Source of the DNA: Rheinheimera sp.
GTDB lineage: Bacteria; Pseudomonadota; Gammaproteobacteria; Enterobacterales; Alteromonadaceae
DNA length: 54,762 nucleotides
Direction: 5' to 3'
NCBI GenBank assembly: GCA_008015325.1
Contig: SSFI01000126.1
Span: forward strand, 1 to 54,762
The notes beneath the pieces are model-generated. The model had not been told where the DNA came from and ran no database searches. It saw nothing but the letters and a program-made list of their open reading frames with translations. The position numbers and the translations under genes were made by a program. Below are positions 1 to 8,983 of this stretch, piece by piece. Position 1 is the stretch's first letter. The number at the start of each line of letters is the position of its first letter.

Positions 1-1
1 C

Positions 2-220
2 CTGCTAGGTAGCGCAGCGGAGAAAGCGGGTTTGCACCTGCGTTATCAAGCTAACACCGTTAAAAATAGGCGGGTATTGGCCCTGAATTTCCTTGGGATA
101 TTACTTTGCAAAGAACCCAAACAGCGAATACGCAGGCAATATTATCAGCAGGGACTTAAACAAATACTACAGTGGGTGGTTCAGTGGGACTGGGCAGTAA
201 TCAAACAGGCTGATAGCTGA
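2..220 (+). CDS. IS4-type transposase, C-terminal part (runs off left edge)
   Basis: The frame is open from the window edge to a TGA at 218-220, so this is the last 72 codons or so of a longer gene. It reads AEKAGLHLRYQANTVKNRR then VLALNFLGILL. This matches, from memory of the family, the C-terminal end of IS4-group DDE transposases (a QANT.(K/R)xRRVLS-like stretch followed by a basic tail). None of the catalytic DDE residues lie in the visible part. The end of the gene overlaps the end of the IS110 frame on the other strand, which suggests this element landed in the 3' end of that transposase gene. Whether the rest of the gene is intact cannot be seen. Confidence 0.55.
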   Translation: MLGSAAEKAGLHLRYQANTVKNRRVLALNFLGILLCKEPKQRIRRQYYQQGLKQILQWVVQWDWAVIKQADS

Positions 221-1124
221 TTGTATGAATGGAAATTTTGTGGGGATCCCTCAGCTCTTTTACCCTATAAACCACAGCTCTGGCACCATGGATCAACAAC
301 CCACGTAAATAGGAGTCTCCCCGTTTTGTGATCCCTAAAAGCCGGACTTTGCCACCACTGCTACGTTCTTTCGGAACAAGGCCAAGATAACTTGAAAAAT
401 GTCGACCATTTTTAAAGCAAGCTCCATCGCCAAGTTCGATCCCAAGCACTGAAGCACTCAGTGGCCCCACACCAGGGATAGTCAGTAACTTCTGTGTTGT
501 TTCACTGACGCTATTCAACTGTGAAATCCGAGCAGAAAGTTTTTGGATCTTCAAATCAACGTCTTTAAATTCAAGATAAAGTTCCTGCAGCAGCTCACGA
601 AAAATGGGAGACAACTCATTGCCCCCATCTTCAAGTGCGTCCTGCACTTCACAGAGCATTTTGTGTTTGCCTTCTGATAAGTCAATACCATATTCAGCAG
701 CTAAACCATGGATTTGATTGACAATGGCGGTACGGTTTTTGACAAGGCGCTGCCGTACGCGATGCAAACATTGCCGGTCTTGTTGTTCAATATTTTTAAT
801 CGGAACAAACCGCATATCAGGTCTGCTAAACGCTTCGCTGATAGCAATAGCGTCATTTTTATCGTTTTTATTCCCAATCCGAAATCGTGCAACATACTGT
901 GGACTAATTTGTCTGCTCTCATGGCCCAGCTGCTCGAATTGACGACTCCAATAATTAGCCGTACCACAAGCTTCCATCACCACGATGCTCTGTGGTTGAT
1001 TAGCAATATAAGCGAGGAGTTTATTTCTGCTCAGAACCTTGTTTATAACTGGGCTTTCACCACTGGCGGGTATGTGTATTTGAAAAACTCGCTTTGCCAA
1101 ATCGATTGCGATAATTTGTTTCAT
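201..1124 (-). CDS. IS110-family transposase, 3' end truncated
   Basis: This is a DEDD-type transposase/recombinase of the IS110 family. The N-terminal RuvC-like part shows AIDLAKRVFQIHI (first Asp), VVMEACGTANYW (Glu) and GNKNDKNDAIAISEA (D..D). The C-terminal Transposase_20 part shows IPGVGPLSAS and the serine-bearing GGKVRLLGITKRGDSYLRG. The start is the ATG at 1122-1124, with GAGGTG eight bases upstream. An upstream in-frame start would add 16 residues that do not resemble the family. The protein is about 307 residues, some 30 short of usual members. Homology ends near YRVKELRDP, and the last dozen residues read into the neighbouring IS4-type fragment. The gene is therefore probably interrupted and may be inactive, although the four acidic residues and the serine remain. 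Confidence 0.85.
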   Translation of the reverse strand: MKQIIAIDLAKRVFQIHIPASGESPVINKVLSRNKLLAYIANQPQSIVVMEACGTANYWSRQFEQLGHESRQISPQYVARFRIGNKNDKNDAIAISEAFSRPDMRFVPIKNIEQQDRQCLHRVRQRLVKNRTAIVNQIHGLAAEYGIDLSEGKHKMLCEVQDALEDGGNELSPIFRELLQELYLEFKDVDLKIQKLSARISQLNSVSETTQKLLTIPGVGPLSASVLGIELGDGACFKNGRHFSSYLGLVPKERSSGGKVRLLGITKRGDSYLRGLLIHGARAVVYRVKELRDPHKISIHTISYQPV

Positions 1125-1198
1125 TGGACACCTCTTCATTTGCAGATGAGTAACACCTTCAGCATGGCTCATAGAAGCCGTTTGATAGAGGTGTCCAT
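1123..1198 (-). promoter_or_regulatory. Inverted repeat hiding the IS110 ribosome binding site
   Basis: ATTGGACACCTCT (1123-1135) and AGAGGTGTCCAT (1187-1198) are near-perfect complements. On the minus strand the second arm holds the GAGGTG Shine-Dalgarno of the IS110 gene, so in a transcript entering from outside the site would be paired. This is a common way for insertion sequences to block expression by read-through. The function is inferred. Confidence 0.5.
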
Positions 1199-1237
1199 TT
1201 CATTAGTTCCAATTAGTAGATCACTTGCAGACGGGAA

Positions 1238-1299
1238 CTCAATGCGGTTTGAGCGATCTGATCAGTCGCCAAACCACACAAATCACGAACCGCATTGAG
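1238..1299 (+). promoter_or_regulatory. 12-bp inverted repeat ending one base before the IS630 start codon
   Basis: CTCAATGCGGTT (1238-1249) and AACCGCATTGAG (1288-1299) are perfect complements around a 38-base loop. The second arm ends one base before the ATG at 1301, so the stem would cover the ribosome-binding region of the transposase. It could also be part of the IS630 terminal repeat. I could not settle the element ends. Confidence 0.45.
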
Positions 1300-1300
1300 T

Positions 1301-2341
1301 ATGAACAAAATAACATTTTTCCATGGCGCTGAAACCCGTCGTTTGAAGAAAGTCATTCATAAAACCAGAGATAAAGACCTATGCCGCAGAGCCAATGCGG
1401 TTCTGCTGGTGTTAAAAGGGACCTCCAAATCTGAAGTCGCCCGTGTGCTTCAGGCGGGGCGTTCATCTGTGAACCGCTGGCTCGCCTGGTACGAAGTGGC
1501 CGGTGTTGATGGCTTGAAGACAAAAGGAGTTGGCAGGCCAGTTCGCCAGCCCAAAGCCTTTATATGTAAAGTATTGAGATTGTTATTGGAGCAAACGCCA
1601 CGAACCTTGGGCTATCAGCGCTCACGCTGGAGTACTGAGTTGTTCGCGTTGCTGCTCAGAAAGCTGTGCAGCATCAAGGTGCATAGTTCCACCATCAGAC
1701 GTTGGTTACCAAAGCTTGGTATTGTCTGGCGGCGAGCAGCACCAACGCTGTACATCAAAGACCCCGACAAAGAAGCGAAGTTAGCAGCGATGCGAGAAGC
1801 GCTGGACAACAGCAGTACCGACCATCCGGTGTTTTATGAAGATGAGGTGGATATCCACCTGAACCCGAAGATTGGGGCTGAGTGGGGTATCAAGGGGCAG
1901 CAGCGTAAAGTAGCGACACCAGGGCAAAACAAGAAACACTACTTAGCCGGAGCACTGCACAGCCAAACGGGGCAAATCAGCTATGTAAGTGGACAGCGAA
2001 AAACAAGCGACCTGTTTATCGAGTTACTGGAGAAGGTCAAAGGTCAGTACAGGCGAGCTAAAAGCGTGACCTTTATTGTGGATAATTACATCATTCACAA
2101 GAGTAAGAAAACGCAAAAGTGGCTGACAGAAAACCCAAAGTTCAAGCTGCTTTTTTTACCTGTTTACAGCCCGTGGCATAACAAAATAGAAAAGCTCTGG
2201 CATGCGCTGCATGAAACGATTACTCGCAACCATCGATGTAAAACGATGGATGAACTACTGGAGCAGGTAGACCATTTTATGGAAACGGCAGCCCCGTTTC
2301 CTGGCGGAAAACATGGGTTGAAGACGGTGTATCACAATTAG
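1301..2341 (+). CDS. IS630-family transposase
   Basis: This is a DDE transposase of the IS630/Tc1 superfamily. The N-terminal half has helix-turn-helix segments (SKSEVARVLQAGRSSVNRWL; a second winged-helix part around HSSTIRRWLPKLGI). The catalytic core has YEDEVDIHLNPK (first Asp), VTFIVDNYIIHKS (second Asp) and YSPWHNKIEKLWHALHE (final Glu), in the usual order and spacing. At about 346 residues it is full length for the family. The ATG at 1301 is preferred over an in-frame TTG at 1295. IS630 elements insert at TA, but I could not fix the terminal repeats from sequence alone. The right end should lie between 2342 and about 2400. It is probably intact. Confidence 0.88.
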   Translation: MNKITFFHGAETRRLKKVIHKTRDKDLCRRANAVLLVLKGTSKSEVARVLQAGRSSVNRWLAWYEVAGVDGLKTKGVGRPVRQPKAFICKVLRLLLEQTPRTLGYQRSRWSTELFALLLRKLCSIKVHSSTIRRWLPKLGIVWRRAAPTLYIKDPDKEAKLAAMREALDNSSTDHPVFYEDEVDIHLNPKIGAEWGIKGQQRKVATPGQNKKHYLAGALHSQTGQISYVSGQRKTSDLFIELLEKVKGQYRRAKSVTFIVDNYIIHKSKKTQKWLTENPKFKLLFLPVYSPWHNKIEKLWHALHETITRNHRCKTMDELLEQVDHFMETAAPFPGGKHGLKTVYHN

Positions 2342-2409
2342 GATCAGTTATTTAGTGGGGCAGTCTTAAAGTAAACTTAAGTAAATAAATTATCTGTGGG
2401 CGAGACTGT

Positions 2410-2445
<36 letters not shown>

Positions 2446-2488
2446 TTACAGCTGCTGTTCTCAAACGCGCTGAAGTTTTGCAGCAGCA

Positions 2489-2513
2489 AATGCCCGCAGT
2501 TATTGCGGGCATT
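2489..2513 (-). terminator. Hairpin after the RND pump remnant
   Basis: AATGCCCGCA (2489-2498) and TGCGGGCATT (2504-2513) form a perfect 10-bp stem with a 5-base loop, 11 bases beyond the stop of the pump on the minus strand. A short T-rich run follows in that direction. It is likely the rho-independent terminator of the former efflux operon. Confidence 0.65.
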
Positions 2514-2523
2514 CGCGGCATCA

Positions 2524-5377
2524 TCAGGCCTGATGATGGGGAGTGATCTTGCTCCAGATAGCGTACATCGCCGGCAAAAATACCAGTGTCAGCACAGTGC
2601 CGGCAAAAGTGCCGCCGATCAGCGTGTAGGCCAGAGCACCCCAAAACACGGACTGGGTTAACGGAATAAAGGCCAGGATCGCAGCCAGCGCAGTCAGCAG
2701 AACCGGCCTGGCGCGTTGGACTGTCGCTTCAATCACCGCAGCAAAAGCACTGAGGCCGGCCTGTTGATTGTGCTGAATTTGCCCAAGCAGGATTAAGGTG
2801 TTGCGCATTAAGATGCCCGACAGTGCGATCAGCCCCACCAGCGCGTTGATGCCAAAGGGTTGTTGAAATAACAGCAATACTGGCACCACACCAATCAGAC
2901 CCAAAGGTGCGGTCAGGAATACCATAACCATGGCGGAGTTCGATCTGGTCTGCAGCACCAGGATCAGCAAGGTCACGGCAATCATGATCGGAAACAGCGG
3001 CAACATCGCGACCATGGCTTTGCCGGATTCCTCAATGGAGCCGGCTTCTTCGATGCGATAACCCGCAGGTAAAGCGTCGCGGATCGGCTGTAACTGTTGG
3101 GTGATTTGCGTGGATACATCCGGCGGTTGCAGACCGTCGGCGATATCACCCCGCACCGTCAGCGTGGGCATGCGATCGCGCCGGTGCTGCGACAGCGGGA
3201 TACGTTGACCGCTGGCGCCGGCCAGGGTGAAGTCAGCCAGACGTGTCGGGTCGAGGCGGGTATCGCCACCGGTGCGGGCAATCACCTGCACGGCGCGGAT
3301 ATCTTGCCGCACCACCGTCACCGGGGCGCCGCTTAAGAAAAACTGCAGTTGCTGCGCGACGGCGACAGAGCTTAAACCTAAAGCCTGCAAGCGGTCCTGT
3401 TGCAATTCAATATGCAGCACCGGTACCCGTTGCCCGCAGTCGGTGTTGACGGTACGCATCAGCGGGCTGGCTGTCAGCACTTGCTGCACCTGGTCTGCGA
3501 TTTGACGCAGCGTGTTAACCTCAGGCCCGACAATCCGGTAGGCAACCGGGTACGGCGAATAGGGGCCAAACACCAGCTGGGTTACCCGCACTTGCGCTTG
3601 CGGCACCAGACCATTGGCGATGGCCCCGCGCAGGCGCTGTTTTAATGCTTCACGTTCGTCCTGATTGTCAGTGCGAATGACAATTTGGGCGAAAGACGGA
3701 TCTGGCAATTCAGGCCCGACTGAGAAGAAAAAACGCGGCGCGCCCTGACCGACATAGGCTGTGACGATGCGGGCCTCTGGCTGCTGCGCCAGCCAGGCTT
3801 CCACTTGTGCCGTCGCAGCACTGGTTTGGTCAATCGCAGTACCATAAGGCATTTGCACTTCAACCAGCACTTCGGGCCGGTCGGAGATCGGGAAAAACTG
3901 CTTTTTCACCAGGCCCATGCCCAGAATCGCGAGGATAAACAGCGTGACCACACTGCCGGCGGTCAGCCACCCAAAACATATTGCTGGTATATTCACCGGC
4001 GGTGGAGCGGGCAAAGCCGTTTGGCATAAAACCCACCGCAGTTACCAGCGTGCCCGACAACATCGGGGCTGCGGTATGGCTCCAGGCATAGGCTGCAGCG
4101 GCGGCGCGGTTGTAGCCTTCTTCCATTTTCACCACCATCATTTCGATGGCAATGATGGCGTCATCGACTAACAAGCCCAGCGCCAGAATCAACGACCCGA
4201 GCGTAATGCGGTCAAAATTCTTGCCGGTGGCCAGCATCACTAAAAACACCATGGCCAGGGTCAGCGGCACCGCCGCGGCCACAACTAAACCGGCACGCCA
4301 GCCCATGCTGAGGAAACTGACCAGCATTACGACCAGCAATGCCGCGAAGAATTTCAGCATGAATTCATCGACTGACGCACTGATGTTGACCGCTTGATCT
4401 GTGACTTTGCTGAGTGTCATGCCGAGCGGCTGGCTGGCGTTGATTTGCTGTACTTCCTGATCCAGCGCCGCGCCTAAATCCAGCCCGTTCCAGCCGTCGC
4501 GCATAATGACGCCAAGTAATAATGCCGGTTCGCCGCCGCTGCGTACCAGAAATATGGCGGGATCTTCATAACCGCATCGGACCTCGGCCACGTCTGACAA
4601 TTTCAGGCTGCGGCCTTGCGCGACGAGCGGGGTGTCACGAATCTTCTGCAGCTCATCCAATGCCCCATCCAGCCGGATCAGCACCTGTGGCCCCAGGGTT
4701 TCGACTGAGCCTGCCGGCGTCAGGGCGTTTTGGTTGTGTAACGCGCTGAACAGGTCGGCCGGACTGAGGCCAAGTGTCGCCAGCCGCTGATGCGAGAACT
4801 CGACGTAAATCCGCTCGGCTTGTTCGCCGATGATATTGACCTTTTTCACTCCCGGCACATGCAACAGGCGCTGGCGCAGCGATTCGGCATGGCGCACCAG
4901 TGCCCGCTGCGGTTCGCCTTTGGCTTTGAGGGCAAAAAGTGCAAAAGTGACATCGGCATACTCGTCGTTGACCATAGGGCCAATCACCCCAGTCGGCAGA
5001 TTGATGTGTTCATCGCTGATTTTTTTGCGGGCCTGATAGAACTGATCCGCCACTTCGGCCGGCGGTGTGCTGTCGAGCAGCGTCAGGGTCGTAAAGGCCA
5101 GCCCTGGTCTGGTATAGGTTTCAGTGCGGTCATACCAGCGCAGTTCCTGCATGCGCTTTTCAATTTTTTCGGCGACCTGATCCTGCATTTCCGCGGCGGT
5201 AGCACCGGGTCAGGCGGTCACTATAGTCATCACTTTGATGGTAAATGCCGGGTCTTCCGCCCGGCCCAGTTTCACAAATGACACCAGCCCGGCAATAAAG
5301 ATCAGCACGATTAAAAACACTGTGACGGAGCTGTTGCGCACGGCCAGTGCGGACAGGTTAAAGCGCTGATTGCTCAT
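2524..5377 (-). pseudogene. RND efflux pump permease, disrupted
   Basis: This is a remnant of an inner-membrane proton-driven RND exporter (AcrB/HAE1 class). The true start is the ATG at 5375-5377, giving MSNQRFNLSALAVRNSS, a first helix and LGRAEDPAF. Codon 56 (5210-5212) is TGA exactly where relatives carry Trp of WPGAT. The reading frame resumes as PGATAAEMQDQ. A second lesion lies near 3960-3985: the frame breaks after GEYTSNMFWV and the next homology, GSVVTLFILAILGMGLVKK, is helix 7. The end of helix 6 and the linker, about 75 codons, are missing and the frame changes. The C-terminal half then runs to the TGA at 2524. Total coding length is about 951 codons against roughly 1025 expected. 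The pump cannot be made. Confidence 0.9.
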
Positions 5378-5640
5378 AATGCAGCTCCTGTAGCTGCATC
5401 CGCGCCTGCGCTGTCGCTGAGGCGGGCGGGCTGACCTTCGTGCAACAAATGGGCACCCAGGGTCACAATCACAGTGTCCGGGCTGAGCGACGCGCTGATC
5501 ATCGCGTGCTCACTGCCAAGTTGCTGCACAGTCACGGCCTGCCAGCTGACTTTGGCCGGCGTGCCCGTGACGACCCAAACGCCAGCGCCGCGGCCCTGGT
5601 CATACAAAGCCGTGACCGGCACTTGCTGCATAGCGCTGTC
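5374..5640 (-). pseudogene. RND periplasmic adaptor (MFP), 3' remnant
   Basis: Only the last 85-90 codons of a HlyD-type membrane fusion protein remain. Visible text includes MQQVPVTALYDQGRGAGVWVV, which corresponds to the C-terminal beta-barrel/membrane-proximal end of RND adaptors, and the closing HEGQPARLSDSAG. The stop codon overlaps the pump start by 4 bases (ATGA), the normal coupling in such operons. Upstream of about 5640 the homology ends abruptly and the other strand begins to code an outer-membrane factor. The N-terminal lipoyl and hairpin domains, the signal peptide and the promoter are gone. It is non-functional. Confidence 0.8.
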
Positions 5641-6119
5641 GGACTGGCCTGGTCGGCAGCGCAACCGCACTGGACGGCGGCAACCTGTTCAGCAATAACA
5701 GCAGTCAGGCCAGCGCTGTGCTAGGCCTGCGCTGGCGTCTGTTTGATTTTGGCCGGATTGAGGCCCAGATTGCGCAGGCACAAGAGCGTGAGGCCGAGTT
5801 ATTAGCGGCTTACCGGCTCGTCAGCCTGCGCGCCACTGCCGATGTGGAAGATGCGTTCACTGAGCTGCTGCAGTTTGAACAGCAGGTGTTGGCGCTGCAG
5901 CAAGGCGAAACAGCGCTGGAACACGCGCGCTCAGCGGCCGCAGCGGCCTATCAGCAAGGGGTCGTCAGTCAGATTGAGGTGTTACAGTCGGACGAAAAAT
6001 GGTTACAACTTTCCGATGCCCGGTTACAGGCGCAAATCGCAGCGGTGCGTGCGTCTATTCAGGTGTTTAAAGCGCTGGGCGGCGGCTGGAGCAACAGCGC
6101 TGATGCCGCAGCAGGTTAG
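5641..6119 (+). pseudogene. TolC/NodT-type outer-membrane efflux factor, 3' remnant
   Basis: From about 5641 the plus strand reads TGLVGSATALDGGNLF, then LGLRWRLFDFGRIEAQIAQA. This is the second-repeat region of an OprM/NodT outer-membrane factor, and the long helical hairpin runs to the stop at 6117-6119 (TAYQQGVVSQIEVLQSDEKWL-like segment near the end). The first half, signal peptide and start are missing. The longest open frame begins at an internal codon (5718) that is not a real start. It is joined back-to-back to the adaptor remnant, as expected if one deletion removed the 5' ends of two divergent genes and the promoters between them. It overlaps the next gene by 4 bases. Confidence 0.78.
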
Positions 6120-6943
6120 GGCTTTTTATGCTGCTGTGCTTTGACATGCAGCATCAGGTTCAAAAACGTATCAGTCCAGTATTCATCTTTATGTGCGGCC
6201 AGAAACTGCAGTAACTCGGCATGCGCCGCCGCAGAGATTTGCAGATGGTCGCCGCCGATGCCGTGAAAGGTAAAATTGACCATAGTGCCTTTTTCGCCGG
6301 CAGCTGTGACCCAGGCGATCAGCTGGGCGCCTGTCACATCACTCGGTGTTATCACCGGCACGGCGTAGATATTCAGCTTTTGCATATCCGCCACCACGCC
6401 GCCGACCGTGGTTTTCATCGCCACAAAATCCTGCGTCAACAGCGGTAAATACGGCGTACCGGCGGCCAGCTGGTCAGTGCAGGGCGCGGTAAAGGTGCGT
6501 TGTGTTTTGCCATCAATCGCCTGCAAAAAGGCATTGCCAAGGCGTATTTCATCGACTAATCGCGACGCCGGGGTTTTATCTAAATCCCGGTCAGGACTGA
6601 CCCAATCCCGGTTTGGCAGTGATTTGGCGCATTGATGAAACAGTGAATGATTGCCCAGCTCATGGCCCTGCGCTGCGGCGGCGCGCCAGTCGTCTAAACG
6701 ACTTTGTAGGGTATCTGCCGATAGCGGCAGATAAAAACTGCCTTTGAGGCCCGCCGCGTTTAATTGCGGGATGGCAGTATCGAGCTGGCTTGGCACTGCA
6801 TCGTCATAAGCCAGGCTCACCGCTGCTTTGGCGCCATGGGGCCAGCTGAAAGTGGTGTTTGCGCTGGCTGTTGCAACTAGCAGACAGGTCGTCGCAAACA
6901 CCACTGAGATCAATAATTGGCGCGTGGTGGGTAGAAAAGACAT
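6116..6943 (-). CDS. Secreted polysaccharide deacetylase (NodB/CE4 fold)
   Basis: This is a metal-dependent deacetylase-like protein of about 275 residues with a cleavable signal peptide (hydrophobic run LLISVVFATTCLLVATASA). The NodB-homology motifs are visible: AVSLAYDDA in place of the usual SFDDG (both Asp residues kept), GHELGNHSLFHQC with the H-x3-H metal pair, and a late FTFHGIGG motif. The substrate (chitin, peptidoglycan or another N/O-acetylated glycan) cannot be told. The start is the ATG at 6943, with AAGGAA upstream; a GTG one codon earlier is possible. It lies convergent with the outer-membrane factor remnant and stands alone. Confidence 0.75.
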   Translation of the reverse strand: MSFLPTTRQLLISVVFATTCLLVATASANTTFSWPHGAKAAVSLAYDDAVPSQLDTAIPQLNAAGLKGSFYLPLSADTLQSRLDDWRAAAAQGHELGNHSLFHQCAKSLPNRDWVSPDRDLDKTPASRLVDEIRLGNAFLQAIDGKTQRTFTAPCTDQLAAGTPYLPLLTQDFVAMKTTVGGVVADMQKLNIYAVPVITPSDVTGAQLIAWVTAAGEKGTMVNFTFHGIGGDHLQISAAAHAELLQFLAAHKDEYWTDTFLNLMLHVKAQQHKKP

Positions 6944-7174
6944 CACAGCATTCCTTGGTTGCAGGGTCTGGCAGAGGGCGTGATTAACTTAACTGAATTC
7001 TGCTGGGTCGCCAACCTGCGGGGTGATGTTGGCTGGCGCTGACCTGGTTGTCGCGCCGGGCAGTCTGTGCCAGCAGTCAAATCCTGTAACGAAAAACCCG
7101 CCGCCATGCCCGCCGTGGCGTGCTAAGTTAAGCCTTCATCTACTGAAGAGTGCTGGCACAGGGAGAGTCTGAAC

Positions 7175-8536
7175 GTGAAAATTGGCTGGTTTTCCTGCGG
7201 TATCGCTTTGCTCTGTGTCATCGCTAGTGCGACGACGGCCACTGCGCAGGAATACCCGCGTGAGCTGAAGTTCACACCGACTGAGCAGCAAATCTGGCAG
7301 CTGACCATGCAACGGCCGCTGGCGCCAGCCCCACAAATTCTCAAAAGTCTTCAGCAGCTTCCCACGGCTGAAACACCGGCCTGGTGGTGGCTGCAGCGCT
7401 GTCGTTTTGCGCTACAGGCTGGTGACAAAGCCACGCTGGACAGCGCCCGCGCTGCACTGAAACAACTAGAAAATCAAAATGCTGCCAGTGAATTTGCCGC
7501 CGCTGAATTTGCCGGTAGCGCCGCCGGTTATAAATGCCAGCAACTGAGTAAATTCAGTGCCGGCGAGTCGCTGGATACCCGCCAACTCAGTTTTCTCGCT
7601 TATCACAGCCTGACCGCGCGCGATGCGCCGGCGCTGCATGCCTGGATTGGGCTTGATTATGCCCGCGACGCCCTGCAAAGCGGGTTTTATGACAGTGCCA
7701 CCAACGCGACAGGCCTGGTGTTGAATATCGCCCGTCGTAATCAGTTGCGGCAGCTCGAAGCCGACAGTCTGGCGGTGCAGGCTGACATTCAGGCTGCTGC
7801 AGAGCAATATCCGGAAGCCCTGCGTACTATCAATCAAGCCCTGCCGCTGCAAACAGACCCGAGGCAATTACAGCACCTGCAACTGACGCAGGCCGACATT
7901 CTGCTGGCGACCGGGCGAGGGCCGGAAGCGCGGGCGTTATATCAGACGCTGTGGCAACAACAATTTTTACCGGCCGGGATGGCGCTGCTGACGTTGTATT
8001 TACAGCAAAAGCTTGCTGATGTGGCGCCGGATTTGCTGATGCAACTGAGCAGCGAACTGCAACAACAAGCGGCACAAAGCGGCGACCGCGAATGGATTGC
8101 CATCAGCCGGTTACGCCATGCGATGGCGTTGCTGGTCAGCGGTCAACCCGCGCCAGCGCAACTGCAGTTTGACGATGCCAGCGGCTGGCTGCTGCAGCAC
8201 CGGCTGGCGTTGTATTTACCGGAATTGCAACGCTGGACGCAGCTGTTGTCAACACATGGCCAACCGCAGGCCGCCTTTGACGCACTGCAACAAAATCTGC
8301 GGCTGCAACGTCAGCTTGATGCTGACAAACACAACAGACAGGCGCAGCTTAGCAGCACGCTGTTAATTGCCGAGCAGCGCAGCCGCGAATTAAAACTGGT
8401 CGAGCTGCAGCAACAACTCAATAACAGCCGCACTGCAATGCAGGCCCGGCAGCAACAGATTTGGTTACTGAGCGGGCTTTGTGCCGGTCTGGCGCTGCTA
8501 TTATTGGCGCTGCTGTGGCGACGGATTTCGCGCTGA
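7175..8536 (+). CDS. TPR-like periplasmic protein with C-terminal membrane helix
   Basis: Length 453 residues; starts at GTG with GGGAGAG seven bases upstream. An N-terminal signal peptide ends near ATTATAQ. The body is alpha-helical and rich in Ala, Leu and Gln, with helix pairs that look like degenerate TPRs (for example around residues 200-300, EQYPEALRTINQALPL). A coiled-coil stretch (about 370-420, RSRELKLVELQQQLNNSR) runs into one strong membrane helix (about 425-447) and a basic end, RRISR. This is the sensory half of TPR-TM-output receptors such as some diguanylate cyclases, but no GGDEF, kinase or HTH domain follows. The function is unknown. No obvious operon partner. Confidence 0.65.
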   Translation: MKIGWFSCGIALLCVIASATTATAQEYPRELKFTPTEQQIWQLTMQRPLAPAPQILKSLQQLPTAETPAWWWLQRCRFALQAGDKATLDSARAALKQLENQNAASEFAAAEFAGSAAGYKCQQLSKFSAGESLDTRQLSFLAYHSLTARDAPALHAWIGLDYARDALQSGFYDSATNATGLVLNIARRNQLRQLEADSLAVQADIQAAAEQYPEALRTINQALPLQTDPRQLQHLQLTQADILLATGRGPEARALYQTLWQQQFLPAGMALLTLYLQQKLADVAPDLLMQLSSELQQQAAQSGDREWIAISRLRHAMALLVSGQPAPAQLQFDDASGWLLQHRLALYLPELQRWTQLLSTHGQPQAAFDALQQNLRLQRQLDADKHNRQAQLSSTLLIAEQRSRELKLVELQQQLNNSRTAMQARQQQIWLLSGLCAGLALLLLALLWRRISR

Positions 8537-8611
8537 CGCTGGTCTGAATCTTTGCTTGCAGCGTACACTCGCCTGCAAAATATCACCTGAATCCCAACAC
8601 GGAGCACGCAT

Positions 8612-8983
8612 ATGATTAGTTACGTCACTTTAGGTACCCGCGATTTACAACAAGCTGCTGATTTTTATACCAATCTGCTGGCTGATTTGGGCGCAAAACG
8701 CCTGATCAACATGGACCGGATTGTGTTTATCGGTAAAAACAATAAAGAGCCGATGCTGGCGGTCTGTGTGCCATTTAACAAAGAAGACCCGCATCCGGGC
8801 AACGGCGTAATGTTAGCGATAGCGCCAGGCTCCAAAGAGTTAGTCGACCAGCTGTATCACAAGGCACTGGCGCTGGGTGCCAGTTGTGACGGCGCACCGG
8901 GCCAACGTATTCCGGGCGTGTTTTATGGCGCTTATATCCGCGATTTGGATGGCAACAAAGTTTGTTTTAACCACTTTGGCTAA
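8612..8983 (+). CDS. VOC-superfamily (glyoxalase/dioxygenase-like) protein
   Basis: A small 123-residue protein with the single vicinal-oxygen-chelate module: MISYVTLGTRDLQQAADFY at the start, a central GNGVMLAIAPGSKELVDQLY helix-strand unit, and a closing YGAYIRDLDGNKVCFNHFG. The last motif is the typical YxRDPDGNxxE strand, but the usual terminal metal ligand Glu is not obvious (NKVCFNHF). Proteins of this size are usually annotated as glyoxalase-like; the substrate cannot be inferred. ACGGAG precedes the ATG. The stop overlaps the 3' end of the convergent gene. Confidence 0.8.
   Translation: MISYVTLGTRDLQQAADFYTNLLADLGAKRLINMDRIVFIGKNNKEPMLAVCVPFNKEDPHPGNGVMLAIAPGSKELVDQLYHKALALGASCDGAPGQRIPGVFYGAYIRDLDGNKVCFNHFG

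Noticed and set aside
708..1298. 196-residue plus-strand frame over the IS110 gene
   Set aside because: It is antisense to the transposase motifs and lacks a ribosome binding site.
2342..2400. Exact right end and terminal repeat of the IS630 element
   Set aside because: I compared both flanks and found only a weak CAATTAG.GATCA likeness in direct, not inverted, orientation, so no border is claimed.
4790..5281. 163-residue frame antisense to the RND pump
   Set aside because: It is the complement of well-conserved pump sequence, His/Gln/Arg-rich as such shadows are, with no independent start signals.
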